Part shown: in pieces, positions 46,696 to 57,300 of the stretch
Numbering within the stretch: the stretch's first letter is position 1
Layout of the letters: each line of letters starts with the position of its first letter
Assembly: GCA_965222765.1 (NCBI GenBank)
Contig: CBDCVG010000045.1
Location: forward strand, 62,001 to 126,000
Origin: Caldora sp965222765
Lineage (GTDB): Bacteria; Cyanobacteriota; Cyanobacteriia; Cyanobacteriales; Coleofasciculaceae
Direction of reading: 5' to 3'
DNA: 64,000 nt
Program-made: the position numbers and the translations under genes
Notes under the pieces: generated by a model
What the model saw: only the letters and a program-made list of their open reading frames with translations
The model's database searches: none
Told to the model about the DNA's origin: nothing

Positions 46696-49600
46696 AATTG
46701 ATGGAACTGTTGATGACAGCAGTAGATAGTCATTATTTGTTACTTATAGGTGCCTATCGCAATAATGAAGTGAGCGCAACCCATCCATTGCTATTGACCC
46801 TGGAGGAAATCAAGAAGAAGGGAGCAACGGTTAATCAAATCTTGCTTAGTCCCTTAAGCCTAACTGATGTTACCCAGTTCACTGCTGATGCCCTCAACTG
46901 TTCCCTCGAAAGAGCTCAACCCCTCTCGGAATTGGTACTGACCAAAACTAATGGTAATCCCTTCTTCATCAATGAGTTTTTAAAGTCACTCTATACCGAA
47001 GAACTGTTAATATTTGACTTGCATCAGGGTAGTTGGCAATGGAATTTAGCGCAAATTCAGGCACACAACATTACCGACAATGTGGTTGAACTAATGGCTG
47101 CCAAGCTGCGCAAGTTACCAGAACAGTCACAACAGGTTTTGAAGCTGGCTGCCTGTATTGGTAACCAGTTTGAACTCAAGACTTTAGCAGTTATTTACCA
47201 AAAACTCCCCCAAGTAACAGCTACTAAACTGTGGGCGGCAATCGCAGAGGGTTTGATTTTGCCCTTAGGGGATGCTTACAAATTGATAGAGCTCAATGTT
47301 GAGGGCTTAACAAAAGAAGTTATTGTTGAATACAAGTTTGCCCATGACCGTATTCAACAAGCAGCTTATTCCCTCATTCCTCAAGAACAAAAGCAAGCAG
47401 CACACTGGCAAGTGGGTCAACTGCTCCTACAAAACACGCCGCCGGAGGAGCAAGAGCAGAAAATCTTTGACATTGTCAACCAGCTTAACCAGGGTTGCAA
47501 TCTACTTGAACATCACAAAGAGCAGGACAAACTAGCGCAATTAAATCTGATAGCGGGTAAGAAAGCCAAAGCTTCGGCAGCATATCAACCGGCGTTTAAT
47601 TACCTGCAACTTGGTATTAGACTGCTTAACCTCCCAATGTCTCCACCATTAGATGAGGTAAATAGCTGGCAACGGCAGTATGAGCTAACCCTGAAACTAT
47701 ACCTAGAAGCAGCAGAAGCAGCTAGCCTCAGTGGTCATCTTGAGCAAGTAGAGCAATGGACTCAGGCAATTCTGCAACAAGCCAGAACCATGCCCAGCAA
47801 AGTGAAAGCCTATGAAATTAAGCTTCAGGCTTATTTTTTAGGAGGGCAAAGAACATCAGAAGCGATCCAAATTGGATTGCAAGCTCTGCAATTTTTGGGA
47901 GTGGAGATTCCGGAAAATCCAGACCAGGCAAATTTACTTCATCGTCTGAAGGAGACAGAAGCTATTTGGGCTGGACAAGCTATCGAGGATTTAATTGCTT
48001 TGCCAAACATGACAGATGTTACCAAGCAAGTGACCATGCCTCTGTTATTTTTAATACTTACCCTTGGCTCTTTTGGCTTACCTGAACTGTACCCCTTCCT
48101 AATCCTTGAATTAGTCAATGTATCCCTTAGGTTTGGTAATACGCCTTTCTCTACCGTTGCCTATGCCTGTTATGGATATCTTCTCTGTGGTTCAATAGAA
48201 GATATTGAGGCTGGCTATCAATTTGGAAAACTTGCATTGAGCCTTCTGGAAAGCTTAGATGCTAAACAATTTAAAGCCAAAACACTTCACGTATTTAATA
48301 CATTTGTCAGACCTTGGAAGGAGCATATCATAAAAACCTTAGAACCCTTACTGGATGCTCACTATATCGGACTAGAAACAGGAGACATTAATTTTGCTTG
48401 CTTTGCTATATTTTCCTATGTTTTCAATGCCTATTGGGTTGGTTATGAATTGGTTCAATTGGAACAAGAGATTATTAAATATAGTGAAGCTATTAATCAA
48501 TATGAACAGGCGCTAGCTTTGCGTTGGATTGAATTAGTTCGACAACCCGTACTCAAGTTACGTAGAAGGATGCAACATCCCTGTCATTTTTTCAGCCAAA
48601 GCTACGATGAGCAACTCATGTTGTCTCTGTATCAAAAAGAGAAGGATATACAAAGTATTCATTTCCTGTATCTACACAAACTTACTCTTTCTTATCTATT
48701 TCAAGACTACGAGCAGGCTATTGAATGTGCAGCTAAGGCTGAAGAACATTCTAGTGTAGCAATGGGATCTTATTCAATTGTTATCCTTTACTTTTACGAG
48801 TCTCTAGCCGAGTTAGCCCTATTTCCTGATGCTCAGGAAGCTGAGCAAAAACTTATTCTAGAAAAAGTAACTGCTAACCAGAAAAAAATGGAACATTGGG
48901 TACACCATGCACCAATGAATTTTCTCCACAAATTCTATCTAGTCAAAGCTGAGTACAACCGTGTCTTAGGAAACAATAGCGAAGCTAGAGAATATTACGA
49001 TCAAGCCATTGCTCTAGCCCAAGAAAACGAATATCTCAACGAAGAAGCCCTTGCCTACGAACTCGCAGGTAGATTCTATCTGGCTAGAAACCAAAACCAT
49101 ATTGCTCGTCATTACTTGCAAGATGCCCACTACGCCTACCAGCGATGGGGAGCCCAAGCCAAGGTTAAGGATTTAGAAGAACGATACCCACAGTTTTTAG
49201 CTACAACATCATCTCAAGCTACACGCACTCCTCTGACTACTTCCACTAGTGGCAGCAGTTCCAGTGAAGCGCTAGATTTAGCCACAGTCATCAAAGCCTC
49301 ACAAGCCCTAGCTGGCGAAATCGTTTTGAGCAAATTGCTCCAAAAGTTGATGAAAATTACTATTGAGAATGCAGGTGCTCAAAAAGGCTTCCTAATTCTC
49401 AACGAAAAAGGTAACTGGGTGATTGAAGCAGTAGGGAAAGTAGATACAGATAGGGAAGCGTTAGCAAGTTCCCAATCATCCGAAGTTAGTGTATTACAAT
49501 CAATTCCTATCAACTCCGTAGAACCCTCTACTCAAATACCTTTCCTCTCAACTGCTATTATCAATTACGTTGCCAACACCCAGGAAAATGTTGTCTTACA

Positions 49601-50732
49601 TGACGCCACCAATGAGGGACAATTTACCAACGATCCTTACATTGTCACCACTAAACCCCAATCCCTTCTTTGCATTCCTCTCCTCCATCAAGGTAAACTC
49701 AGTGGCATTTTATACTTAGAAAATAATCTCACAACCGGTGCCTTTACCCCAGAGCGGGTCGAAACCTTAAAAATCCTCTCTGCTCAAGCTGCTATTTCCA
49801 TTGACAATGCCTATCTCTACGAACAGTTAGAAGATTATAGCCATACCCTAGAAATCAAAGTAGACGAGCGAACCCAGGAACTACAAGAGAAAAACACAAC
49901 CCTTGGGGCTACTCTACAAAAACTCAAAGCCACCCAAGATCAAATTATTGCCCAAGAGAAATTAGCTTCTTTAGGAGCTTTAACAGCAGGTGTGGCTCAT
50001 GAAATCAAAAATCCCCTCAATTTTGTCAATAACTTTGCTGAGCTTGCTGTCGAGTTAACTGAAGAACTGCTCGAAGAAATCGAAACCCAAAAAGACCGAT
50101 TAGATTCAGACACTATCGAATACATTGAAGAGATTCTACAAGATCTAGGACAAAACGTCGAGAAGATTAATCATCATGGCAAACGAGCTGACAATATAGT
50201 CAAGGGAATGCTAATGCATTCCCGAGCAACAACCGGAGAGAGAACCCTAACTGACGTCAACTCCCTGCTAGCCGAATATGTCAATCTTGCCTTTCACGGG
50301 ATGCGAGCCAAAGACTCCGGTTTCAGCATTGCCATAGAAACTGACTATGACGATTCCTTAGAGAAGATCAATATCGTTCCACAAGATATTAGTCGAGTCT
50401 TTCTTAATGTAGCTAACAATGCTTGCTATGCAGCTTATGAAAAGAAAAAAGTAGTTGGCAAGGAATTTATACCAACAATGCAGATTAGTACGAAAAACCT
50501 GGGTAATCAATTAGAAATCCGTATCCGAGATAATGGCAATGGCATACCACCTGAAGTCCTCGATAAGATTTTCAATCCTTTTTTCACAACTAAGCCAACT
50601 GGTCAAGGAACGGGATTAGGTTTATCTATTAGTCACGATATTATTGTACAAGGGCATCAAGGTCAGCTAAAAGTGGAAACAGAAGAGGGCAATTATACCG
50701 AGTTTATAATCACTTTACCTCAAGAAGTATGA
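46674..50732 (+). CDS. C-terminal part of HstK-type multidomain sensor: ATPase remainder, TPR-like, GAF, histidine kinase
   Basis: 1352 codons, continuing the protein begun at 45178. Residues 1-180 finish the AAA ATPase (LLIGAYRNNEVSATHPLLLT, NPFFINEFLKSLY). A long helical TPR-like region follows (about 190-850), then a GAF domain (about 880-1050; GILYLENNLTTGAFTPER), a coiled coil, and a histidine kinase with GVAHEIKNPLNFVNNF (phospho-His about 1110), NVANNACYAAYEK, DNGNGIP, FFTTKP and GQGTGLGLSIS. Cyanobacterial HstK proteins join Ser/Thr and His kinase activities. The ATG-like start used here is not the natural one. A receiver protein follows 65 bp later. Confidence 0.85.
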   Translation: MGRWGFLKLMELLMTAVDSHYLLLIGAYRNNEVSATHPLLLTLEEIKKKGATVNQILLSPLSLTDVTQFTADALNCSLERAQPLSELVLTKTNGNPFFINEFLKSLYTEELLIFDLHQGSWQWNLAQIQAHNITDNVVELMAAKLRKLPEQSQQVLKLAACIGNQFELKTLAVIYQKLPQVTATKLWAAIAEGLILPLGDAYKLIELNVEGLTKEVIVEYKFAHDRIQQAAYSLIPQEQKQAAHWQVGQLLLQNTPPEEQEQKIFDIVNQLNQGCNLLEHHKEQDKLAQLNLIAGKKAKASAAYQPAFNYLQLGIRLLNLPMSPPLDEVNSWQRQYELTLKLYLEAAEAASLSGHLEQVEQWTQAILQQARTMPSKVKAYEIKLQAYFLGGQRTSEAIQIGLQALQFLGVEIPENPDQANLLHRLKETEAIWAGQAIEDLIALPNMTDVTKQVTMPLLFLILTLGSFGLPELYPFLILELVNVSLRFGNTPFSTVAYACYGYLLCGSIEDIEAGYQFGKLALSLLESLDAKQFKAKTLHVFNTFVRPWKEHIIKTLEPLLDAHYIGLETGDINFACFAIFSYVFNAYWVGYELVQLEQEIIKYSEAINQYEQALALRWIELVRQPVLKLRRRMQHPCHFFSQSYDEQLMLSLYQKEKDIQSIHFLYLHKLTLSYLFQDYEQAIECAAKAEEHSSVAMGSYSIVILYFYESLAELALFPDAQEAEQKLILEKVTANQKKMEHWVHHAPMNFLHKFYLVKAEYNRVLGNNSEAREYYDQAIALAQENEYLNEEALAYELAGRFYLARNQNHIARHYLQDAHYAYQRWGAQAKVKDLEERYPQFLATTSSQATRTPLTTSTSGSSSSEALDLATVIKASQALAGEIVLSKLLQKLMKITIENAGAQKGFLILNEKGNWVIEAVGKVDTDREALASSQSSEVSVLQSIPINSVEPSTQIPFLSTAIINYVANTQENVVLHDATNEGQFTNDPYIVTTKPQSLLCIPLLHQGKLSGILYLENNLTTGAFTPERVETLKILSAQAAISIDNAYLYEQLEDYSHTLEIKVDERTQELQEKNTTLGATLQKLKATQDQIIAQEKLASLGALTAGVAHEIKNPLNFVNNFAELAVELTEELLEEIETQKDRLDSDTIEYIEEILQDLGQNVEKINHHGKRADNIVKGMLMHSRATTGERTLTDVNSLLAEYVNLAFHGMRAKDSGFSIAIETDYDDSLEKINIVPQDISRVFLNVANNACYAAYEKKKVVGKEFIPTMQISTKNLGNQLEIRIRDNGNGIPPEVLDKIFNPFFTTKPTGQGTGLGLSISHDIIVQGHQGQLKVETEEGNYTEFIITLPQEV

Positions 50733-50737
50733 ATTGG

Positions 50738-50786
50738 TAATTGATAATTGATAATTGATAATTGATAATTGATAATTGATAATTGA
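50738..50786. repeat. Heptameric STRR between kinase and response regulator
   Basis: AATTGAT/ATTGATA units repeated about six times in the 65-bp gap before the regulator, ending at GAGGAG, which serves as its ribosome site. Confidence 0.8.
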
Positions 50787-50797
50787 GGAGTTAAGCC

Positions 50798-51166
50798 ATG
50801 AGAATAATGGTAGTAGACGATGAAGAAGATGTGCAATTTTTGTACAGACAAAAATTTAGAAAAGAGCTGAGAAAAGGCAAGATTGAAATGTATTTTGCTC
50901 TTTCGGGTAAGGAAGCACTAGAACACCTAGAAGCTCAAGGAGCAGATGATATGCTGCTGATTCTCTCCGATATTAATATGCCACGTATGAACGGGCTAGA
51001 ACTGCTCAAAATCATCAAAGAAAACTATCCACACATCAAAGTATTTATGATTACCGCTTATGGGGATGAAGAAAATTACCGATTAGCAATGGAATATGGG
51101 GCAGACGACTATCTCCACAAACCAGTAGAATTTGAGATGCTCAAAGAAAAAATCTTGGATTGTTAA
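50798..51166 (+). CDS. Single-domain response regulator
   Basis: 122 residues, one receiver domain: VVDDEEDVQFLYRQKF (acidic pocket), ILSDINMPRMNGLELL (phospho-Asp about 60), VFMITAYG (switch Thr) and GADDYLHKPVEFEML (Lys). No output domain. Starting 65 bp after the sensor kinase on the same strand, it is the obvious phosphorylation partner. Confidence 0.92.
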   Translation: MRIMVVDDEEDVQFLYRQKFRKELRKGKIEMYFALSGKEALEHLEAQGADDMLLILSDINMPRMNGLELLKIIKENYPHIKVFMITAYGDEENYRLAMEYGADDYLHKPVEFEMLKEKILDC

Positions 51167-51300
51167 GATTTAATATTTACTCTCTTCTTATTTTCTTCCT
51201 TCGTGTCCTTTGTGTCTTTGTTGTTCATTCCCTGTTTTTAGTTCGGAGATAGTAGAGACATGCTCATCAAACGCTCAAGCTGTTAGCACGTCTCTACAAC

Positions 51301-51903
51301 TTAACGTAAAAAGCTACTAATCAACCAGAAAATAACAAATGTCGCTACTGTGGCAAACTTCAATGGATCTATACCACCGAGATTTGTCCCCAGTAAACTA
51401 CCTAATCCTACACCTATCAGTAAACCTGCCAGAGTTAATAGTATAGAGCGACCAAATTTTTGTTCTTTGCGATTGAGAAAGTAAATATTGCAGCCAAAAC
51501 CCAACGCTAAAGCCAATGGCAAAATTGAATCTTGATTGTTCAGAAAACTCAAGAGGCTCAGGAGCGAAAAAGTAACAGCAGGCCACAGAATATCTCCAGT
51601 TGACGGGGTATCTAAAAATCCCTCTAGCCAAGCAGGAGAGCGATTGATGGGAGTTTGGGGAAAGCTAGGGGGTGCTTGAGACAATTTTTCCGGAAAACGA
51701 ATGCGCTCCGGAACTTTGATTTTGCCTTCTTGGCGCATTCTGAGACGATCCATAATAATCGCATCGTAGGCAGCCTCTACAGTCTCCACCAGCTTCTGGT
51801 TGTCCTGATGCTGTTGCATTAGGCGTCCTTTCGCGTCCTGGATTTCCTCAAAAGACGCATCTTCAGTGACCCCAAGTTTTTCGTAGGGATTTTGATCACT
51901 CAT
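51301..51903 (-). CDS. CPP1-like (DUF3353) membrane protein
   Basis: 200 residues. A J-domain-like N-terminus (NPYEKLGVTEDASFEEIQDA) lacks an HPD motif. A long helix with IIMDRLRMRQEGKIKVPERI and three to four C-terminal membrane helices (about 105-200) follow. This is the cyanobacterial CPP1-like family; the plant relative CPP1/CDF1 assists protochlorophyllide oxidoreductase stability and chloroplast import. Function here is by homology only. Confidence 0.85.
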   Translation of the reverse strand: MSDQNPYEKLGVTEDASFEEIQDAKGRLMQQHQDNQKLVETVEAAYDAIIMDRLRMRQEGKIKVPERIRFPEKLSQAPPSFPQTPINRSPAWLEGFLDTPSTGDILWPAVTFSLLSLLSFLNNQDSILPLALALGFGCNIYFLNRKEQKFGRSILLTLAGLLIGVGLGSLLGTNLGGIDPLKFATVATFVIFWLISSFLR

Positions 51904-52162
51904 TCAAAACCTCCGAGATATCCCTTCTTGTCATGCCTGATGGCAGCGACTCTACATTTGTTACTATGTTAGACATCAGTAAGGCTAAACGGAAACTCCT
52001 ATTACTGATAGAACTAAAGTCTTGAGCAAATATTATGCCAAAGCCTCTACAAGCTAGTTTAGCCTGCTTCTTAAATACCAGGGGTCTGAATAGCCATGAA
52101 ACAAGACAACAAACCCTAGTAAACCAACACTTGTGCAGAAATATCTGGTGTTTTACGAACAA

Positions 52163-52447
52163 TCTAGAAGAGGCTCCGGAACACTATCGATTTACTTGGT
52201 AGGTCAATATATATACCTAAGTAAGGTGAGCTGCGCTTACCATAGTTAAGATGCACTCGCCTTAAGTACTTAACTACCTGAGGCAGGTAGGTTTGGGGTA
52301 AATTGCTCAACTATCTGACTTGGGTATGATGTCAACAGCTATTGGCATCCCCCAATTCTACTACGATAATTGTCTAAAAGGCTTAATACACCAATGGTGC
52401 AAAAAATACTGCATCTTGATCACAAATCAAGTTCTCCGTTGAAAGTT
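52163..52447. other. Upstream region of the OmpR-type regulator
   Basis: About 285 bp. An open frame runs through its 3' part (from 52370), giving an optional 26-residue extension to the regulator. Short direct repeats GTAGGT and TACCTAAGTA lie near 52198-52220. No other gene is seen. Confidence 0.35.
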
Positions 52448-53170
52448 ATGACCATAGCCTCCGCCAAGATTCTTGTTGTGGATGATGACCCCGCAATCCG
52501 CAATTTAATTCTGCGCTTTTTAAGCCAGAAGAACTATGAAATGGAGTCTGCTCATGATGGCAAGACAGCTTTAGCAATTTTTGAGCAATTCAATCCAGAT
52601 CTAGTAATTCTGGATGTGAACCTACCTGACGCGATTGGCTACAACCTGTGTCGGGAAATGCAGAGCCGTACTGATGTCTTCGTGCTCTTTCTCACTAGTC
52701 GAGGGGACCCAATCGATAAAGTTCGAGGGTTTGAGCAGGGTGGTGACGACTACCTTACCAAACCTTTCGATTTACAAGAACTAGAAAATCGAGTCGGGGC
52801 AATTTTGAAGCGACGGCGTCTTGTCAATCCTACGGAACCAAAGCGCCTCGTCTTTGATAATCTAGTTATAGATCCAGAGCGACGGGAGGTAACCCTCCAC
52901 GACGAGAGTGTGCCTTTAACAGCTCTGGAATTTGATCTACTGCATTACCTAGCCTCTCATCCTGGTAGGGTACTGCGTCGAGCAGAGTTAATCCAAGAAG
53001 TCTGGGAATATGACTATGTCGGAGATCAACGGGTAGTTGATGTCCATATCGGTCAAATTCGGAAGAAAATTGAAATTAATTCTAGTGAGCCGTCATTAAT
53101 TCATACGGTTCGCGGCGTTGGTTACAAGTTTGAGTCTTCTCGTGATAGCAAGAATGGACAGCCAAAATGA
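52448..53170 (+). CDS. OmpR-family response regulator
   Basis: 240 residues from ATG 52448 (MTIASAKILVVDDD); an upstream ATG-less extension exists in frame. The receiver has VVDDDPAIRNL, VILDVNLPDAIGYNL (phospho-Asp about 56), FLTSRGD and GGDDYLTKPFDLQEL. The winged-helix output has VPLTALEFDLLHYLASHPGR, LIQEVWEYDYVGDQRVVDVH and HTVRGVGYKFE. It is a full DNA-binding regulator, distinct from RpaA/RpaB by its NLPDAIGY loop. Its kinase is not nearby and its targets are unknown. Confidence 0.9.
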   Translation: MTIASAKILVVDDDPAIRNLILRFLSQKNYEMESAHDGKTALAIFEQFNPDLVILDVNLPDAIGYNLCREMQSRTDVFVLFLTSRGDPIDKVRGFEQGGDDYLTKPFDLQELENRVGAILKRRRLVNPTEPKRLVFDNLVIDPERREVTLHDESVPLTALEFDLLHYLASHPGRVLRRAELIQEVWEYDYVGDQRVVDVHIGQIRKKIEINSSEPSLIHTVRGVGYKFESSRDSKNGQPK

Positions 53171-53416
53171 GTAAGTAACTTACTTCGAGTACTCGCTTGG
53201 TGTCAATTAGCAATTACTAGAGTAGACAAAGTGCTTCGCTTGTTCTGTGAAATTCTCTGTATGCTCCGGCAGCAGATTGAACAGGGTGCCCCTACTACTC
53301 CACTAACTTGAGCATGTATTTTTCAGTTGACCCTTGTTATAGACCCTTGGGCAAAGCTGAAGAAGACTGGTGTCCCAAACCTCAACTCTATAGCAAGCAA
53401 ATCTTTGAATCAATCT

Positions 53417-53461
53417 GCAACTTTCTTGGAGCCTGTCTTGTGCGGGATCCAAGAAAGTTGC
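53417..53461 (-). terminator. Perfect 14-bp hairpin downstream of tatA
   Basis: GCAACTTTCTTGGA (53417-53430) pairs exactly with TCCAAGAAAGTTGC (53448-53461), 10 bp after the tatA stop. No U-run follows, so this may be a processing or pausing hairpin. The rest of 53171-53416 shows no gene. Confidence 0.5.
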
Positions 53462-53471
53462 AATATTGCTG

Positions 53472-53762
53472 TTAACTTTCTTGAGCAGAAGTCGCATTGT
53501 GATTATTCGACTCAGCTGTAGTAGCTTCAGTTGTCGCAACTTCCTGGGAGTCAGCAGGTAGGGTTGGTGTCTTTACCGCTTCCTCTAGTTGTTGTGCTTC
53601 ACGCTTAAACTCATTTTCAAAATCCCTAGAGGCTTCTTGAAAGCCTCTAATTGCCTTACCGAGACTTCGACCAATTTCTGGTAACTTCTTTGGTCCAAAG
53701 ACTAATAGGGCGATGACCAAGATTAATGCCATTTCCGGCAAACCAATACCAAAAACGTTCAC
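53472..53762 (-). CDS. tatA: Twin-arginine translocase TatA/E
   Basis: 96 residues. MNVFGIGLPEMALILVIALL forms the short membrane helix with the polar Glu. FGPKKLPEIGRSLGKAIRGF is the FGP hinge and amphipathic helix typical of TatA. An acidic, Thr/Ala-rich tail (about 65-96) follows. It forms the pore-like oligomer that moves folded proteins across the thylakoid and plasma membranes. Length is normal. Confidence 0.93.
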   Translation of the reverse strand: MNVFGIGLPEMALILVIALLVFGPKKLPEIGRSLGKAIRGFQEASRDFENEFKREAQQLEEAVKTPTLPADSQEVATTEATTAESNNHNATSAQES

Positions 53763-53816
53763 TTTTCTTACCTCCTACAATTTTGGGGTATCCAACTGGA
53801 CTTTAACTGATGATTC

Positions 53817-53840
53817 AAAAAAAAACCCGGATTGACCGGG
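53817..53840 (-). terminator. Rho-independent terminator of psbH
   Basis: On the minus strand CCCGG, loop TCAAT, CCGGG, then nine T. It lies 36 bp after the psbH stop and separates psbH from tatA. Confidence 0.8.
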
Positions 53841-53875
53841 AAGTTAAGCATTGAGCTATTGTCCAGGACACCTGA

Positions 53876-54079
53876 CTAACCACCCAGGCTTCTCCAATCG
53901 ACATTAACGCCATTGAGTATCAGCGAAGAGTTGTAAATTTGCAAAATAATCACTAAAAAGAGGAAAAATAACAGCATGAAGACTCCCATGAGTACTGTAG
54001 TTCCCCAGCCTGGAGCCACTTTGCCATATTCAGAGTTCAGCGGTTTTAGAACGTTTCCTAACCGTGTTTGGATTGCCAT
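53876..54079 (-). CDS. psbH: Photosystem II reaction centre protein PsbH
   Basis: 67 residues: MAIQTRLGNVLKPLNSEYGK, then APGWGTTVLMGVFMLLFFLF (single membrane helix about 28-50) and a lumenal tail ending WRSLGG. This is the normal cyanobacterial length, without the plant phospho-Thr extension. PsbH stabilises PSII assembly and the QB site. It is divergent from psbN, as usual. Confidence 0.96.
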   Translation of the reverse strand: MAIQTRLGNVLKPLNSEYGKVAPGWGTTVLMGVFMLLFFLFLVIILQIYNSSLILNGVNVDWRSLGG

Positions 54080-54162
54080 GGGTCACCTAATGATTAATGT
54101 TGATAGATATTTTGTAACGTTGCGTAATATTATAGGACAAGATAACTCATAATGTTCTCAAC

Positions 54163-54294
54163 ATGGAACCTGCAATAGTTCTTATAATTTGTATCGCTGT
54201 TGTTGTCCTCGCAATCACTGGTTTTTCCATCTACACTGCTTTTGGTCCACCTTCTGCTGAATTGACAGATCAGTTTGAAGAACACGAAGACTAA
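54163..54294 (+). CDS. psbN: PsbN, PSII assembly factor
   Basis: 43 residues: MEPAIVLIICIAVVVLAITG, FSIYTAFGPPSAEL, TDQFEEHED. One membrane helix, then the conserved FGPPS motif. PsbN is needed for PSII reaction-centre assembly rather than being a stable subunit. It starts 84 bp from psbH on the opposite strand, so the two share a promoter region. Confidence 0.95.
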   Translation: MEPAIVLIICIAVVVLAITGFSIYTAFGPPSAELTDQFEEHED

Positions 54295-54299
54295 ATACG

Positions 54300-54336
54300 A
54301 GAAGGCAGAAGGCAGGAGGCAGAGGGCAGAAGGCTA
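54300..54336. repeat. GGCAGAAGGCAGGA-type STRR
   Basis: Heptamer array directly after psbN. Related arrays recur in the TolB-like gene (20530-20570). Confidence 0.65.
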
Positions 54337-54382
54337 TAATGCTTATCATAATAGCTACATCATTCTTCCCAATTCCCAATTC

Positions 54383-57300
54383 TCAACTCTTACCTAATAC
54401 CACAGCGAAACTGGCAATTTTCCAAGCTCCAATCTTGAAAACTTGACCATTGTGAGACGTTTTAGGCAGATGTATCGGTGCTTCCAGCAAGTCAACTGGA
54501 TGGGCTATACTCAACCCTAAATCACTCTCCAATGACAAATCAGCCGAGTTGCCGTGACTTTCATAACAGCGCAAAATCCATTGCTTGGAATTATCTTCCG
54601 ATCGCTTGAGAGTTGTCAAAATCAGATTCTCAGCTGATAAATCCAATAATCGACCAAGAGGCGGTAAAAACCTATGAGTATCTGAATTTAGAGGAGGACA
54701 CATCACCAACTGAAGCGGTAAATTCAACTCATAGCCTCGTCTTACTGTACCAGCTGATTGCCAGCTGCCACTATGGGGATAGAGAGCATAGGTGAAATGG
54801 TGGATACCTCTATCCGCTTCTGGATCCGGCCAACTGCTACTCCTGAGCAATGTCAAGCGTAATTGAGAAGACTGAGCGTCATAGCCATATTTGGCATCGT
54901 TGAGCAAACTAACACCATATGTCTCATCACCAAGATCCGCCCAACGTAGAGCACTCACTTCCCATTTGGCTTGCTCGATAGGAGTTTGAGGTTGGGTAGA
55001 ACGTTGAATTGCACCACAGGCAATCTCATAAGTAGCATAGTTGGCTTCCAGATTTAAGGGAAAAGCTGCTTTAACTAAGACATGAGATTCCTGCCAGTCT
55101 ACAGTTGTCTCAATTTTGAGCAGAGGTGATTCAGCAGAAAGAATGTAATCTTGGCTAAACTGAGATTTTCCCAACTGGCGCACAACCCGCAAACGACTAC
55201 GCAGTGTTCCTTGCTCTATCCACTGGATAGTTTGTAGTTGAGTCGGGGGTAACGGATGTTGCTCATAGTTGGGGTCAATATTCCAAGCATCCCAATATTG
55301 ACCCTTATCTTGGAAGGCTTGTAGCTGATTACCGGAACCACTCAGAACTTCTCGCTGCTGGATTTTATCAAAGACGCTGCTTAAGTCTCCTGTTTTCGGA
55401 TCAACTACAATCCTCAGGAATTGGTTTTCTAGTATAAAGTCTTTTGTTATTTGTTGTTTGTTGTTTGTTGTTTGTTGTTTGGGAATTGGGAATTGGGAAT
55501 TGGGAATTGGGGATGGGTTAGTGAAAATATCTCTCTTGTCTCTTTGTTCCTTTTGTCTCCGTGTCTCCCCATCTCCCTGACAAAGCCAAAAGACACGGTA
55601 ACCTACGGAAGGAATATCCTTTGCTAAAAATAGCAGCTTCGATTCGTCGGTTTGCTGGGATAGTATCTCTTCTCCAGAAAAGTCATAGATTAACCAAGAC
55701 TCCTTGCCTGATTTAGGTAAAGGAACGGTAACTAGTTCTGAGCGTTGCCAGTTTAGAGGGTTGAAGACAATAATCGGTTGGGCATCTGATTGGGGTGGTG
55801 GTGGTAAAGTGATTTGAGATGCGATCGCATTTAAAGACTCTTTCAATATTCCCCAGCCAACTTTCTCCACTTGTTGCCAAACCTGGTTGGCATCTACAAA
55901 AACCTCTGGAATGGATGTTCCTGGCAAAATATCGTGAAATTGGTTAAAGAGCACCTTTTTCCAGCTATCTTCCAGCTCCTGCTGAGGATAGCTTATGCCA
56001 GTAGTGATAGTTGCCAAAGAAGCAAACAGTTCTGCTTGATAGAGTAATCCTTCACAACGACGATTCCAGAACTTTTGGTCAGCATGAGCAGTGTAACAGC
56101 CGCGATGGAACTCTAGGTATAGTTCGTCATTCCAAATGGGATTGTTGTTTGTTGTTTGTTGTTTGTTGTTTGTTGTTTGTTGTTTGGGAATTATTTCTTT
56201 TTCTCCCCATCTCCCCATCTCCCCAGCTCCCCATTTCCCCGTCTCCCCTGCCAGCTGATTACTAATACCCTCCAAATAATTCTGGGCGGTAGTAAATTCC
56301 AACTGGGGGAAGAATGGAGATTGTTGCCAACGCTTGGCTACTTCTAACATATCGCGAGTGGGACCACCACCATGATCTCCTACACCAGGAAGCCAGAAAA
56401 TGTTTTGTAGATGAGTTTGGGTTTCCCAATCAACGGCATAGGAAGTCATGGTAATGGGATTAGTGTCCATGACGCCAGTAAGGTTGGGGGGAGACATTAG
56501 ACTGAAGATTTGGCTACCATCAGGGGATTGCCACCAAAAAGCACCGTAGGGAAACTTATTGGTATCATTCCAATGCAGCTTTTGGGTAACAAAGTATTCA
56601 ATGCCTCCCTGCTGCAAAATTTGCGGTAACTGCCAAGGGAAACCAAAACTATCAGGAACCCAAGCGACTCTCATCAACTTACCAAATTTCTCCTGGACAT
56701 AGCGCTGAGCGTAGAGAATTTGGCGAACAATTGATTCACCATCAATCAGGTTCAATTCTGGTTCTACCCACATCCCTCCTACCACTTCCCAACTACCAGC
56801 TGCTATTTTTTGTTGGATCTTGGTAAATAAATCAGGACGATGTTCTTCTATCCAGGCATAAATAGCTGGTGTAGAATGGCAAAATATTAAATTAGGAAAA
56901 TCTTGTTGTAAGTTTAATACTGACTCAAAAGTGCGTACTGCTACTTCCCAAGTTTCACTCACTGGCCATAACCAAGCCAAATCCAGGTGAGCATGTCCTA
57001 GTAAGTAGATACAGCGTTGTTTTGGTGTAGGGAGAGCATTGTCCCTAATCAGGGATTGCAGATGTTGGCGGCAGCTAGCAAGAGAAGAAGTAAATGCTGC
57101 TTGCTGAGATACAACATTCCAATCAATCTCAGCAACAGTTGCAGTAAGGGTAGCTAATTTTTCTGATTCAAAGGCTGCTACATACTTCTGTAAAACTGTT
57201 AATTCATCGGCTACAAATCCTGGATCAATAGAATTAGTAGATTCGTACCAGCAGCAAGAAGCCATTAACCCACCAATATCATGACCAGGACTAACCAACC

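Noticed and set aside
51896..52162. 88-codon frame on the minus strand ending at the CPP1-like start
   Set aside because: Low-complexity Cys/Phe/Lys composition, no family pattern, overlaps the upstream region of the CPP1-like gene; its last 28 codons could be a leader but nothing supports this.
54300..54336. Possible regulatory tandem sites downstream of psbN
   Set aside because: Same heptamer array occurs at unrelated positions; it is a generic STRR rather than an operator.
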